From Lasiosphaeria ovina (Eukaryota; Ascomycota; Sordariomycetes; Sordariales; Lasiosphaeriaceae): DNA of 64,000 bases. Location of the stretch: assembly GCA_033439765.1 (NCBI GenBank), contig JAULSN010000002.1, positions 4,526,001 to 4,590,000 on the forward strand. The letters are read 5' to 3'. This document shows, piece by piece, positions 36,547 through 47,815 of this stretch. Within the stretch, counting starts at the first letter, position 1. Every line of letters starts with the position of its first letter. The position numbers and the translations under genes were made by a program. Below the pieces are notes generated by a model. The model was given only the letters and a program-made list of their open reading frames with translations, was not told the origin of the DNA and did not search any database.

Positions 36547-38219
36547 CTGGAAGAGCAATCGGTCGCGCGCTGACTGTTTGAGGTCAGATCGGTCCGAAAG
36601 GCTTTCGAAGCGTGAGAGAAAGTCGGGCCCTCAGCGCATTGGAATTGATTATCGTCGTTGGCGTCGGCAATTGTCTGCGGTGGTTATGCGCGCGCAGGGC
36701 GGGAAGGCTCGCGGGGAATCGGAGGCTGCAGTTTTAGGGCGACAACAAGGACGGAACGAGCGAAGAAACAATCTGCGGATTGATTAGAGGATCATATAGG
36801 CGAGGCCTAATAGTTGCAAGAGCGAGAGTGTCCAGAGGATTGATTATTATCGCGGCGGCTCGAAACGAAGGAAGACGGCTCGGAGGGCTGTGTTGAGCTG
36901 AATAGGCATGTACGTACGGACCCGTAGGGTGAAGTGGATGGACGGGTTGTGGTATGCTTGTTTGAACGCCAGCGCCAGCCCGATCACGTAATAGGGGGCG
37001 ATCGCTGGCGGCGACAACAATCCAGCACGGCTTGGCAGCGTGTTTTCAGCGACCCGCCGGGATGAGCGTCGCTGCGGGTGGATCTGGCCAACTAAAAGAT
37101 GGAAGGTGGATACAGGGGCTCGTAGCACCAGAAACCCACAGTGCACTGGATTATGTGGCACGGCGTAGTCACCTGATAATTGTGTGCTCCGTACAGTCAA
37201 TTTGCATGCAGCCAGACACTATGATCCACCCAGAGTTTACGTCGGCCGCCAAGGATCGGCCTGCATGGAGAGTGATTGTCACCTCAGACTTGATCCGCTG
37301 CGAGGAACACGTAATCCTCTGGGAATTTCGCTGCAGGCGCCTCCCATCATCTGGACGGCTAGCGTGGGATGATTAGAATGATAACCAGGAAATAAAAAGA
37401 TGGAACCAACGACAATGTTTCATCCTCCGAGAACCGGTATTCACCACTCTTGACCCCTCCGAATGGACGGACGGCTTGGCCTCGTGTTTGTATGTACTGC
37501 ATTGACAATCAATCGCATTTCCAGGTTACTGTACTCACAAAGTTCAAGTTACCTAGCAACACGGTCAACTTTATGTTTATTTTTACCACATTAAGCCCAA
37601 AGAAACTGGAACCGGCCGAAACAATGCGACAGTAGTACACGTGGATGAGAGAATCCCCATGGGCTAGTTAATTGCGAGCTCTTTAAGTCCCGGGCAGCCA
37701 AAGTTTACTCTACAGGCCTCCCGACAACTCCAAGGACATTATGATTCTGAACCGCTTCGAGATCACACGCCTTGGGTTTGATTTGACGAGAGCCAAGACA
37801 GCCATTAGGATGTTGTTCCCAAAGGGTATTGGAAGCAAGTGCATATGTTTGACTGAGAAGCTATAGTCGGGAGCATGTACGAATACCCATATGGATAACT
37901 AGCTGACATTCCGTACAGTGTGAGCCTACTAACCAGTCTGTCCTGTTTGTTGTTCGTTGTTCATGTCACATCACTGGGAAACATAACAGGGAGTAATCCC
38001 CCCGCTTCATCATCTTTTCACCGAGTTCGTTTTTCAGCTCCTGTTCATTTACACGTTTATCATTTGCGGCTGGCCCCACCCTTGTGTCACATCACATAGG
38101 TACATCAGTCTCCAAGACTTGGTTGCAGATTGTGAGTCTTACGCAAACAGCCCTTTCGAAGGAGAATATGCTAACGCCAACCAGACACTCCGCGGTTACT
38201 TTCCAGCTAGCTTCCAGTC
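36547..38219. other. Intergenic: apyrase promoter and flank of a decayed phosphotransferase gene
   Basis: 1.67 kb. The apyrase promoter must lie in the left part. Nothing else is supportable. The stretch from about 37.4 kb becomes more AT-rich and low in coding signal, marking the start of the accessory region. Confidence 0.5.
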
Positions 38220-38932
38220 ATGTCTACGTCTACAGCAACCGCGAAGCAAGAGGATGGATGTTTTGCCACGACATTTGAGGGGAAGTACTACCACCGTGGA
38301 GGCTCCTTCTCAAGAGGAGCCTGCGACCCAGAGAGTTCCGGACTGGATACCGCGGTCTCCACGTGCCTCGACTCGGCATGGAGCGCCTGAAGAACGAGGC
38401 CGAGTTGTTGAGATATGTCCGCTCTCACACCGATATCCCGGTCCCGGCCGTGTACAGCGACTTCGAGGACGACGGTGCCTACTACCTCATCACAGAGTAT
38501 GTGGAAGGTGTATCTATGTCAAAGCTTTTGGATGACTAGAAGGCCACTGTAACAGAAGAGCTCTAACTCCACCTGGCTAAGCTCAAGACGTTGAAGTCCA
38601 ATAAGATGGGCGGGCCGTCTGGCATCGTCATTCCTCCGTATCGGATCATGCGATGCACGGAGCCTGAGGAGGACGACTGGCGGTTACAGCCTTCCGAGCA
38701 CAACGACTACGTCTTTTGCCACAACGAACTCTCGCAGCCAAACGTCGTCGTCGACCCCGAGACGTTGAAGATCAACGCGATTCTCGATTGGGAATATGTC
38801 GGCTTCTTCCCGGCGCGCTTCGAGTCACCTTTCTACACCAGACTCGGGCCGTCAAGTGCCATCGACGGCGATGTTGATGACGTAGCCGAGCTAGTTGACT
38901 TCCTCAAGTCGAAATCTAAGATGGCGGCTTGA
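38220..38932 (+). pseudogene. Aminoglycoside-phosphotransferase (APH)-family kinase pseudogene
   Basis: The ATG at 38220 opens a short frame (MSTSTATAKQEDG, then FEGKYYHRGGSFSR) that ends after a frame break near 38310-38330. The family sequence continues in another frame (FRTGYRGLHVPRLGMERLKN, PVPAVYSDFEDDGAYYLITEYVEG). Two in-frame stops follow: TAG at 38537-38539 (after KLLDD) and TAA at 38564-38566. Then comes an open C-terminal part (PPYRIMRCTEPEEDDWRLQP, NVVVDPETLKINAILDWEYVG) to the stop at 38930-38932. The catalytic motif reads CHNELSQPN instead of the usual HNDLSQHN, so the aspartate is lost. TAG and TAA are both one C-to-T step from Gln codons. Fungal APH-like kinases phosphorylate small molecules; the substrate is unknown. 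It looks dead unless the frame breaks are introns, which I do not see. Confidence 0.8.
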
Positions 38933-39381
38933 GCTCGCTATCGACCTACGACTGGAAAGGCTTATGGACGTCGTTTCAGCTACGCACATCACGCCAGCGC
39001 TGGTTGTAGTTTTTGCGTGAATGTTTATACCGGAGTGTAATGGGCAGCCCCACACTATTACACAGTCTTACTAAGGCGCAATCATCATAAGGTAGTCTGA
39101 CCTGCACTTTGTAAACCGCTTGTGGTAAGGTATTGTCCCTGGTAGAATGTAAAGCGAATCTACATTACCTCCTACATTCACCATCCCGTCTCTGGCACTA
39201 GGTAGGATACTGGGATACGAAATCAGAAGACCCTCTATGTGTATATCATATCAGGTATATCCCATCGTAGAAGGGGGGGGGGGCCAAAAAGCAACCAAAG
39301 AGCCGCAGGTTGAGACCATGACCCTATGTCAACATAGGAATGTAGAAAATGAAGGGATAATGCTGTGACATGGGAGGCTCC
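38933..39381. other. Intergenic: 3' flanks of the APH pseudogene and MTR3
   Basis: About 450 bp, AT-moderate, with a 12-bp G-run at about 39270-39281. No gene is seen. Confidence 0.5.
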
Positions 39382-40310
39382 TCATCCCACAGTCTCGCCG
39401 AGACACTCGACAAGCACGCGGTTTGCTTTCGCAGATGCTTGTATCCCCTTTTCGACAAGCTTCGTGTAGAGCTCGGTGTCCGAGGCAGGCAGATCGCCCT
39501 TGAACCACAGATTTGTGACCTCGTCTCTAGTAGGCAGGTAGGCGATGCAGCAGGCGGCCAGGATCCTGTCGTGCTCCGAGGGAATCGGGTCGATGACGAT
39601 GCTGGGGCTGGCGTCGCCCTTGTCGCTGACGAGGGCGGCGACGCCGCCCGCGACGGTGTCGACGCAATCAATGCCGGCGTCGGCCAGGGCGGCCGAGGCG
39701 ACGGTGATGCAGCCGCTCAGGGCGTTCATGAGATCCCACGACTCGTCGCCCTGGGTCTTGGAGGTCTCGCGGTCCTGGTCACCCTCAATAATGGACACGA
39801 TGATGTCGACGCCGCTCTTGGGCCAGCGGTCGGCGATGATGGCGCCGCGCAGAGCGGCCTCGAGGTGGGTGCCGAGGTCTCGCTCCGACGGGTCGCGGAG
39901 ATAGCCGCGCCGTTGCCTGGTCGCAAACGGGGCGTATTTGACGTGGGTGGACAGGATGATGTGTGGTGAAAAGGGGCTCGATCTCGGCAGAGACCTTGGC
40001 CCGTGGACGGTGCAGCTGAGCTTCAGGCCCGAAACGCCGCTCCTTCCCGATGTCTCAATCTCTAGGTAGGCAGACCCGGAAGCGGACGGGGTGACGCCGG
40101 TTTTCAGGTCTAGGGAACATTAGTCTTATAGTATCTTTTATTGTGCAGTGTGATGGCGTGTGCATGTAAAGTCTTACACATTTTGCGGATTGCATTTGGA
40201 GGCCTAGATCTGCCACCTCTTGACCCCGCCACTTCGCGGCTCGCTCCATCTTCAGAAACTGGAGGTATTGTGGCGCCGACAGGCCCATTGATGCGTCTTC
40301 TGTCGCTCAT
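39382..40310 (-). CDS. MTR3: Exosome complex subunit Mtr3 (RNase PH fold)
   Basis: Two exons: 40310-40178 and 40109-39382, giving 286 aa. The 68-bp intron has GTAAGA and CTAG|A. The N-terminus (MSDRRRINGPVG, PPVSEDG) and, spliced, RKMYLKTGVTPSASGSAYLE, then LKLSCTVHGPRSLPRSSPFSPH, VKYAPFATRQRRGY and SERDLGTHLEAALRGAII, match fungal Mtr3. The RNase PH-like core continues with SGVDIIVSIIEGDQDRE and SWDLMNALSGCITVASAALADAGIDCVDTVAGGVAAL. Mtr3 is a catalytically inactive ring subunit of the RNA exosome in nucleus and cytoplasm. The ATG is the first of the conserved DRRRINGP start. Confidence 0.9.
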
Positions 40311-41268
40311 GGCGCGTGCGGTGTGTGAGAGGATGAAGCGATTGACCGAAAATGTAAAATGTCACCCTAGCAGTCTTTGATGATGCCGCTCTCGACTGGT
40401 TAGAGGTCCTCCCTGCCGAAACGAAATACTCTTTTGGCGAGAGTGAAACGGATGGGATAATATCTGCAAGGATTTGCTTCTGCCTTCTGTTGCAGCTAAA
40501 TTTCTTGGATGAGTGCGTGAGTGCTGCTGCAGTACTGAAAAGACTTCTGGAATCTGTTTGTCGGTCGGTACCTGAAAGCAAGGTCTGGCCGTGAAAAGCA
40601 CGGACCAACAGAGATCCCCGTTTTTTAGTCGCCCCCGTTGTGGCACGTGATCTTCCTTCTCCGCGAAGTAGTCTTTGAACTGGCCGGAGCTTGGCCCACT
40701 TCCGATCAATCGGCCCTGTTTTATTGGTATACTTGCTGACTTGACCTCTTGCTCGTTCTCGCTTAGATAAGATCTCGTGGGCCATTTGATCGCGGTTACC
40801 GAGAGTGGCCAGGCCAATAAAAGAGAAAATAAAAGGTGGGACAGTGGGCCAAACCCCCGGCCAGTTCAAAAGAACTTCGCTGAGTAGAAGCGGTAGGTAC
40901 ATATCCGTAATGCCAAGAATTTGATCCATGATCCACTTTGTACTTCAACTTCAATCCAAGTGCCAACGACGAAAGTACGGGTACATGGTAAACTTGGCCA
41001 ATACAGCAATTTTTTGCATTTCTTCAGAGATGGTGTATTACTTTAGTTTGGAGGGTGAAACGTACGGGTAGGTACAGGTATCTCAGATGTCTTAGGCTTG
41101 TATTCGTACCATGCATGCGAAGTCCTTTACGAAACCCCCTCCCCCCCCCAACTGACCGAAGCGACCTCTGGTGTATTTGTTTGCCCAACTTTGAATCATC
41201 CCCAGGTCCTCTTTGAGGTTTGCAAAGGTACCACCAACCCAGGCAGCAAGTATCTAACATAGGCACCC
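40311..41268. other. Intergenic: MTR3 promoter and 3' flank of the small secreted gene
   Basis: 0.96 kb. An open frame at 40252-40929 (-) overlaps the MTR3 start and has no family-like sequence, so it is rejected. AT-rich islands lie near 40900-41100. No other gene is supported. Confidence 0.5.
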
Positions 41269-41774
41269 CTACTTGCATCTCGAAAACGAGGCACACTGGC
41301 TGTCGCTGCAATGCACACTGAGCATGTTGCATTCGCACTCGTAGCAGTAAATAGCGGAAACCCGAGAGCCGTTATCAGCACCTATAACATGGAAACTCCC
41401 TTCACAGATCTGGCCGCAATATGCCTGACCATCAGATGGCGCCAGGTCGCTCTGTCGAGGACGATTCCGCGGTGGATGCAAAAAGTCCAAGTCGAGAGGG
41501 TCAGGCGAGCTGTTTTGGAATTCGTGAACGGCCCCCATGAAGTTGGCAAACTGCTTGGGGTGCTGCCGTGCAAATGTGCCGTCTGGAGAGCCATCAACGT
41601 AGATGCATTGGTCATCCAGAGTATAAGCGTAGAGACCGTGCGGCCAACAAACGGCCAGGTGCTGTGATCTCTGGTGGATTCGAGAGCATCGTACGAGACT
41701 TGGGTGCAGTTCCAGGACGACACCTGCCAGATGGGCAGCATGAATAGGAAGAGACGAATGATTTGGCTGGTCAT
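41269..41774 (-). CDS. Candidate small secreted cysteine-rich protein
   Basis: The ATG at 41774 starts MTSQIIRLFLFMLPIWQ, a signal-peptide-like hydrophobic run. The open frame that follows leaves the better Cys-rich frame. A 62-bp intron (41723-41662, donor GTGTCG, acceptor CACAG) would join exon 1 (41774-41724) to HLAVCWPHGLYAYTLDDQC and GTFARQHPKQFANFMGAVHEFQ. A C-terminal Cys-rich tail follows (YCGQICEG, YCYECECNMLSVHC, QCASFSRC), giving 147 aa with ten cysteines, an even number as expected for disulphides. The donor is weak and the branch site is not clear, so a frameshift pseudogene is the alternative. A good TATA box (TATAAAAG, 41891-41884) lies 110 bp upstream and supports real transcription. 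I recognise no named family; a secreted effector-like role is inference. Confidence 0.5.
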
Positions 41775-41883
41775 TTTGCTATTTGGAAGCTTGGTGATTC
41801 CCGAGGGTGGATACCTAATAAAACGACGTATGTTGGAGTCGGCCTGGGATTTCGACTTTCGACTTTCGAGGGGAATGGTTGGG

Positions 41884-41891
41884 CTTTTATA
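41884..41891 (-). promoter_or_regulatory. TATA box of the small secreted protein gene
   Basis: TATAAAAG on the - strand, about 110 bp upstream of the ATG at 41774 and in the right orientation for that gene. Confidence 0.6.
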
Positions 41892-42124
41892 GAGATGAAA
41901 TCCTTCATCAACAGTAAATGGCCAATAATCCACAGGCCACGTCAATGTGCTCATGTGTCCCCATGTGTCCCCGTTTGTCGTTCTGGAACTTGCGTTTGAC
42001 AAGCACACTTGACATGTACAATGCTACATTGTACCCGGGACCGATTGTTAAAAGATTTAATGAGAATGTGTTATAGGATGATGCCTTATCAGGGAGGGTT
42101 ACCCGTCGAATACGTAGTTAATGG

Positions 42125-42910
42125 CATACCTGTTAAATGCAATGGTTGGCTATCTTCCTTATATGGAATTATTATTATTAATCTTACACCGTGGAGGCGG
42201 TAGCCTCTACCCAGAAGGGTATGCGGTTCCCGTACTAAGCTTAGACCGCTCGTGTGGGCTCTAATGTATAGTAGGGGGGGTTGCCTTCTATTCTTCCTTT
42301 CGTTTCTCTTCGATCCAACTTACGGGTCTCTTCTACTCGCCTCGGTGACAGCCATTGAGCCACATGAAAGTTAGTTAGGGCGCCCCGGCTGCGCGGCGCG
42401 CGCTGTGCGCGCGCTGCCTGCGGCTGTCCCCAGTCCCCGGGCGTTGCCCGGCGACCTAGCCCCCTTCCCTTTTATTTAGTAGGTGCTTCCTCTATTTCGT
42501 CCCCGCGCCTCGTGCTCCTGCGCCTTCCCTGCGCTGCCTCCTTTACGATTTGCCCTCTCCACTCGTTATCTTTTAGTCCGAGCTCGGCCTCTGGGCCGTG
42601 CCTGCCGTGTTTGCCTGTTTGCTTGCTCGGGAATGGCATTATCCCCGGACCACCTGAGGTGCGGGGGCGCTGCTCTTGCCCGTTCCTTTCGTTCCGGGCA
42701 GCTTGTGGCGGTTAGGTCGGTGCCTGCCGTAGGCAGGTACCGGTCTCGCCTGTGGGTATAAGTAGGGCCTTCTTTTCCTTATATGGAATAAACCCCGTAT
42801 ATAGAACTGTGTCTGCTTGTTGTCTGTAAGACGGATTATTATGTAGTCAGTATTCTTTAGATCCTTCCCGAGGACAATTTACTTCATATAATTTGTCCCG
42901 ACGTTCTCTA
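42125..42910. repeat. LTR-like or repeat-derived segment with a GC-rich block
   Basis: This segment differs sharply from its surroundings: an AT-rich start, a GCGC-rich block at 42378-42468, and a promoter-like end (GGGTATAAGTAGGG at 42754-42767, then an identical 15-mer found also at 42155). The 15-mer TTCCTTATATGGAAT occurs at 42155-42169 and 42775-42789. This could be a solo LTR or a degenerate mobile-element remnant, but I could not place terminal TG..CA ends or a target duplication. No ORF for reverse transcriptase or integrase is visible. Confidence 0.35.
42378..42468. repeat. GC-rich block with overlapping GCGC runs
   Basis: This stretch of about 90 bp is dominated by GCGCGGCGCGCGC-type sequence and C-runs. 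It stands out strongly from the AT-rich flank, and its cause is unknown. It lies inside the proposed repeat segment. Confidence 0.6.
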
Positions 42911-42981
42911 ACTATCTAGGTGGTACTCTCAGGCTGTTCAGTTGCCGCAGCCAAACCATCGTAGCCTCTCAAGCTCTCTCG

Positions 42982-43062
42982 CTGCAGCCGGACCAGCACA
43001 TCCCCGACTTCGCCGTGACCGAGCCCGACTACTCAATAAACGCTCTCGGAGAAGTGCTCAAG
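42982..43062 (+). pseudogene. Chimeric fragment of the TGA-interrupted membrane-protein gene family
   Basis: Bases here translate to LQPDQHIPDFAVTEPD, very close to LLQPGNIPDFAVAEPD of the gene at 48714-50858, and then directly to NALGEVLK, close to NARGEVLK of the same gene. In the gene these two parts lie about 650 bp apart and in the opposite order. The second part matches 27 of 29 bases (CAATaAACGCTCtCGG..., versus CAATgAACGCTCgCGG...). The junction falls on a CCGAGCC microhomology shared by both parts. So this is a short rearranged remnant, not a gene. Confidence 0.7.
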
Positions 43063-45407
43063 TACCTACCTACATACCTAGGTAGGTAAGGTACCTACAA
43101 AAATGGGTATGTGGATTATTGCGGAACAATGTGTACATAGTTATTAGGTATTTTCCAGGTTGTTAATAGCGCTGCACACCCTAACCTTCCAACTTTATGT
43201 AGTTGCTGTCCTGGTACGTACCAGGTACTCCGTCCTGCTCCATCTGCCTCGCCTCGTGAAATGTGGCTTTTCAGAGCCCAGGGCTCCAGTTTGATCAAGC
43301 CACAATGCACGGTTACGAAACTTTATTTTTGCAACTGCCCCACCTGAGGCTCTCCCCACTAGCACCGCCACAGGCTAGAATTTTTTCTTGTTAAAGCCAG
43401 AAAAATTTCCGCTCAACTGCCAATTCTCTCCTTCTCAAACACACCACAGTCTGCCCGACATGGCACGACATCGCTAGATGCCCGGAATCTTTGTGCCCCA
43501 AGTGGCTAGCCGTCCGTCAATTATCGCATTGCGAGGTGCTCATTAACGGGCCCAGCTTCCTTGCATTCTTGGTGGGTAGTCTTTTCGCTCTCGAGCCCCA
43601 ACGCTGGCGAAGCGGGCTCGAGAGCGAACGGTGATAGGCAGAGTAAGTCGAGTCCTCCATTTTACCCCCCTCCCCACTCCCACTGGTATGAAGAATTCCT
43701 ATACCACAGTTCACGCGATTTTCAATGAGCGAAGAACACATGCACTACCATCTGACCCAGCCTTTTGCCCACATCGTCTTGTCTCCCCAATTATTGGGTG
43801 TGCCCTAGACTAACAGACAAAAAGTTTACAGTCATACCAATCACCAATCTGCCCGCCCGTCAAATTGTACCAGGTAAGACTTTATTCTCTCTTGACGTTT
43901 GAGCTCAGCCCCATGTCCATGATGAGAAACCATATATTACAGTTCTGCTTCTGAAAAAGAATGAAAGATACGCTATACCAAAAACTCTCTGATCTGCTCT
44001 CTCTGCCTCTGGAAGTCATAATTGCATTTTCAGGATTCTGCTAACTTCCAACCAGATTTATTATCACTATCCGATCAAAGGTACAGTTGTATCTGCCCGC
44101 CTTTGCTCTGCCAATTGTAAGTGTTAATGTCGTTGGTCATTTTTCCTTTGATGATGACAATAGTCTATCCATTCAACGATGCCCGCTGGCTGAGCCATCC
44201 ATCCGCACTACAGCACTCCTTTTGGGGTGTGATGACTAGTTGTGGTGTTATCTTTCGGGGTGTAATTTGGCTTCTGTGCTCGAGTTTCCCATGCACCGTT
44301 TTGATGCATGGGCGTCTCGGGCCAGTTATGGTGTTGAGTTAAAACGGCCTGTCTGATATGCAAATTCACATTATCTTGTTCTTCTTAGTCGCAGTCGCAA
44401 CCCATGCTGAACAAAGTTCTGATCTAGCCTACCTGAAGCTGCACTCAAGTATTCCGCGTTTCTCATTTCCGACGTGATTTTGATGTCGGGACACAGTCTC
44501 GAACGGCATCTTTGCTTTTCATGTTGGTTGTCCGCTACAACGTGTGCCGGTATTGCTTGTAAATTGCGGCGGATGGGTCTCGGGATTTTTCCTTCCTGTC
44601 TCTTTGAGAAAATAGATTGCGAAACCGGTTTTGCTTTAATTTATACCTACTTGATTTTGATCTTAGAATAATTATGCAGTTTGCATCTTCAAGAAACAAT
44701 TAAATCACAATATCACTTACAATCGATGCCAATGGATGTAAACGAAGCTCAATCTGGACAAGAACGTGAAAGTGGTGGCCTTTTCCGGCAGACCGTTGCA
44801 GCGGCCCCCCGAAGTTGGGAACTTAATTGAACTTCAGGCGGCTGCATTGGGGATCGGGCAAGATCTTTGGCGATCGAGTGCGTAATTCGGGTTACGTTGG
44901 ACGGTGGGAGGTACGGAACATGTACCTCCTCCTGGGCGGCTCGCAGGACGAGTCTGGGTTGGATCGTAGGCAAGTGACTGGCTAAAAGGACCTCGCTGAC
45001 ATGTACCCGGTAGGTACCTGCTTTGTGCCTTCAGCTTTATGAAACGAAAGGAGCCAAGCCTGTCACCAGAAACAAAACGCCACTTGGACAATCCTTGGGG
45101 GTGAGGCTGGTGCGAACACCTTTTGCCAACCTGAGTGCTAACAGCAGCTGCACAACGTGAAGGACATCGCTTGCCGCTCCGTATCCGTCATCTGCCTGCC
45201 TTCCACAACCAACGATGCATTGACCGAGAACCTACCCAGACGCCGTCGAATTTGCAAAGATCAGGTCCTGCCGAGACGAAATAGATAGGCACCACGGGAG
45301 CGCACAACGGGAGCGTGCACGCTGGACTTTTTCGAGGTCGCGCGCAAAGGGGGTAGCTTTCAGTCCAGGCCAGCGCCCGCGCCCGCGCCCACATCAGTGC
45401 ACCGCCA
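43063..45407. other. Accessory intergenic region left of ANP1
   Basis: About 2.3 kb, mostly AT-rich or mixed, with a palindromic run of CTACCTAC/GTAGGTAG units at 43063-43100. Open frames such as 44121-44342 and 44474-44671 are low-complexity or hydrophobic by chance. The ANP1 promoter must lie near the right end (about 45.1-45.4 kb). I see no gene. Confidence 0.5.
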
Positions 45408-47294
45408 ATGCTGCCATTCACATCGTCGTCAGGGTCAAAGGCGGTCCCTCGGCATCATGTGAGCGGATATTCCAATGGGTATCCCCGGGGGAACACATTT
45501 GAGATCTCTCCCCACAGGTATGTCTCTCGCTTCCGTCCATTCTTATGCCCCCTTGCGCCTTGCCTTGCCTTACCGCGGCCGGCCGGCTGACTGAGACCCG
45601 ACACCCCGTCTTCCCCCGACGCCAGATTTCAACCCAGAGGCACCACACCCACGCTCCGGAGACGAAAGCGACTTCTCGTGCGGCTCGGAATAGCCGTCGC
45701 CGTCGTCACTCTCTTTGGCCTCTTCGTCTGGCCCCGCAGCTCTATCTTCTCCCTCTTCTCCTTTAGCCTCTTATCGACCGGAGACGACTTCCAATTGGAA
45801 ACAGTGCGGTACTACGACCTGTCTAATGTCCAGGGCACCGCAAGAGGGTGGGAACGCGAGGAGAGGATACTGCTTTGTGTGCCGCTGCGCGACGCCGAAC
45901 CGCACCTACCCATGTTCTTCTCGCACCTGCGCAACTTTACCTACCCGCACCACCTGATCGACCTCGCATTCCTCGTTTCCGACTCCAAGGATAGAACATT
46001 AGAGGTCCTGACGAACAACCTCGAAGCGATCCAGGCCGACGAGGACGACACAAAACCCTACGGCGAGATTTCCATTATCGAGAAGGACTTCGGGCAAAAG
46101 GTTAACCAGGATGTCGAGAGTCGCCACGGCTTCGAAGCCCAGGCGAGCAGGAGGAAGCTCATGGCACAGGCAAGGAACTGGCTCTTGAGCGCGGCGCTAC
46201 GGCCCTCTCATTCGTGGGTCTATTGGAGGGATGTCGATGTCGAGACGGCTCCGTTCACCATCCTCGAAGATCTGATGCGCCACAACAAGGACGTGATTGT
46301 ACCAAGTGAGTCCCCCAGCGCAGCCGAAATTGGATTCTTGCTACGTTTGCTAATCGTGTGTCCCAAGACGTGTGGCGCCCGCTACCTGACTGGCTCGGTG
46401 GAGAGCAGCCATATGATCTCAACTCTTGGCAAGAATCAGAAACCGCCCTAGCACTTGCAGATACGCTAGACGAAGACGCCGTCATCGTGGAGGGCTATGC
46501 CGAGTATGCGACCTGGCGGCCCCATCTCGCATACCTCCGGGACCCCTACGGCGATCCCGACATGGAGATGGAGATCGACGGCGTCGGGGGTGTTAGCATT
46601 TTGGCAAAGGCTAAAGTGTTTCGACATGGTGTCCATTTCCCCGCCTTCAGCTTCGAAAAGCATGCCGAAACTGAAGGGTTCGGAAAGGTAAGTCACTGCC
46701 AGCCATGAACACTGTCGCGGATGTAATTTTATAACTAATAACTTTACAGATGGCTAGGAGGATGCAATTCTCTGTCGTTGGTTTGCCTCACTATACAATT
46801 TGGCACATGTACGAGCCAAGTGTGGATGATATCAAGCACATGGAGGTAAGCACAGATCCCCAGTGTTTTGTCTCTGAAGACTTTTGAGCTAATGGATCAA
46901 TCAACAGGCGATGGAGCAAGAGAGACTCGCTCGAGAGCAAGAAGAGAGAGATAAAGCCGAAAAGGCAAAGAAGTTGAAGGAGTCCTTCGGCGACGCCACA
47001 AGCCAGTGGGAGAAGGACAAGAGCGAGATGCACAACATTGTGTCTCAAGACAAAAAGACGGGTTCCGGAGACGTGGCGCCCAAAGAAAAGGCGAATGCTG
47101 AGCCGGCCCAACCGGCCCCGGACAAAGCTGCTGCCGATCAGCCAGTTGTCGGAAAGCCCGCTGTCGAAAAGCCCATTGCCAACAAGCCTTCTGCCGAAAA
47201 CCCGGCGGCTAAGAAACCAGCCGAGAAGGAGAAGGTCGAGGCACCAGCAAAGTTCGTTCAAAAGGAGACGAAGAAGGAAGACAGGAAGATATGA
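45408..47294 (+). CDS. ANP1: Mannan polymerase II subunit Anp1 (alpha-1,6-mannosyltransferase, GT62)
   Basis: Five exons: 45408-45517, 45626-46305, 46368-46687, 46750-46845 and 46908-47294, giving 530 aa. All phases fit. The N-terminus has a type II signal anchor: RRRKRLLVRLGIAVAVVTLFG, then LFVWPRSSIFSLFSF. The catalytic domain has YYDLSNVQGTARGWEREERIL, FSHLRNFTYPHHLIDLAFLVSDS, and the DxD-type WVYWRDVDVETAPF. Further family blocks are VPNVWRPLPDW and GGVSILAKAKVFRHGVHFPAF. The C-terminal 130 residues form a Glu/Lys coiled coil (MEQERLAREQEERDKAEKAK) and a Pro/Ala/Lys tail, the Anp1 hallmark that separates it from Mnn9 and Van1. It extends the N-glycan mannan backbone in the Golgi. The conserved gene sits amid accessory DNA. 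Confidence 0.94.
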
Positions 47295-47815
47295 TTGCCT
47301 CAACCTTGTTAGCTTGTTGCAAAGCAGAATGATATCAGTGGCGGTGACGCAAGAAAAGCGACGGCTTATTCAAGCTGGGTTGCCGCAAGCAAACACGGAT
47401 AGGTTACCGGGCTCATCATTACCTTGGCGTTATATGCCCAACCGGAAAGACCAAAACGGAAAAGACTAATCTTATGTATGTACACTAGGGACGGGTCTTT
47501 GGGGCCACGGTATCATGGCAAGGGCGTTTTGGGCTTGTTTAGGACAAAAAGACTACGGGTTTGCCAGACGCAATAGCACACGCACTGCGAGGGATAGCCA
47601 CCCGTTTTTTTGTAACTATGAGATTCAATCTTTTGCTGCAAGTTCGGGCGCACTTTTACGACTGCATTCCAAGTCTCTACTTGGTCAGTTGCTTGGGATA
47701 CCTGATGGGCGGTTTGTTTCCCACACAAATGCTCCAGGGTTACCACTTTATATGGAGCTTGAACCTACCCATTCTCCATCAAAAAGTCAACAGGATATCC
47801 TGACTCGATTAATCT
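47295..47815. other. Intergenic: ANP1 3' flank up to tRNA-Arg
   Basis: About 520 bp with no supportable gene. An open frame running across it (47515-47931) extends into the tRNA and is therefore a chance frame. Confidence 0.5.

Noticed and set aside
40252..40929. 225-aa frame upstream of MTR3
   Set aside because: It runs over the first MTR3 exon and has mixed, low-identity content without a domain.
42125..42910. Complete LTR retrotransposon
   Set aside because: No reverse transcriptase, integrase, or matching pair of LTRs was seen, and ends and target-site duplication could not be placed.
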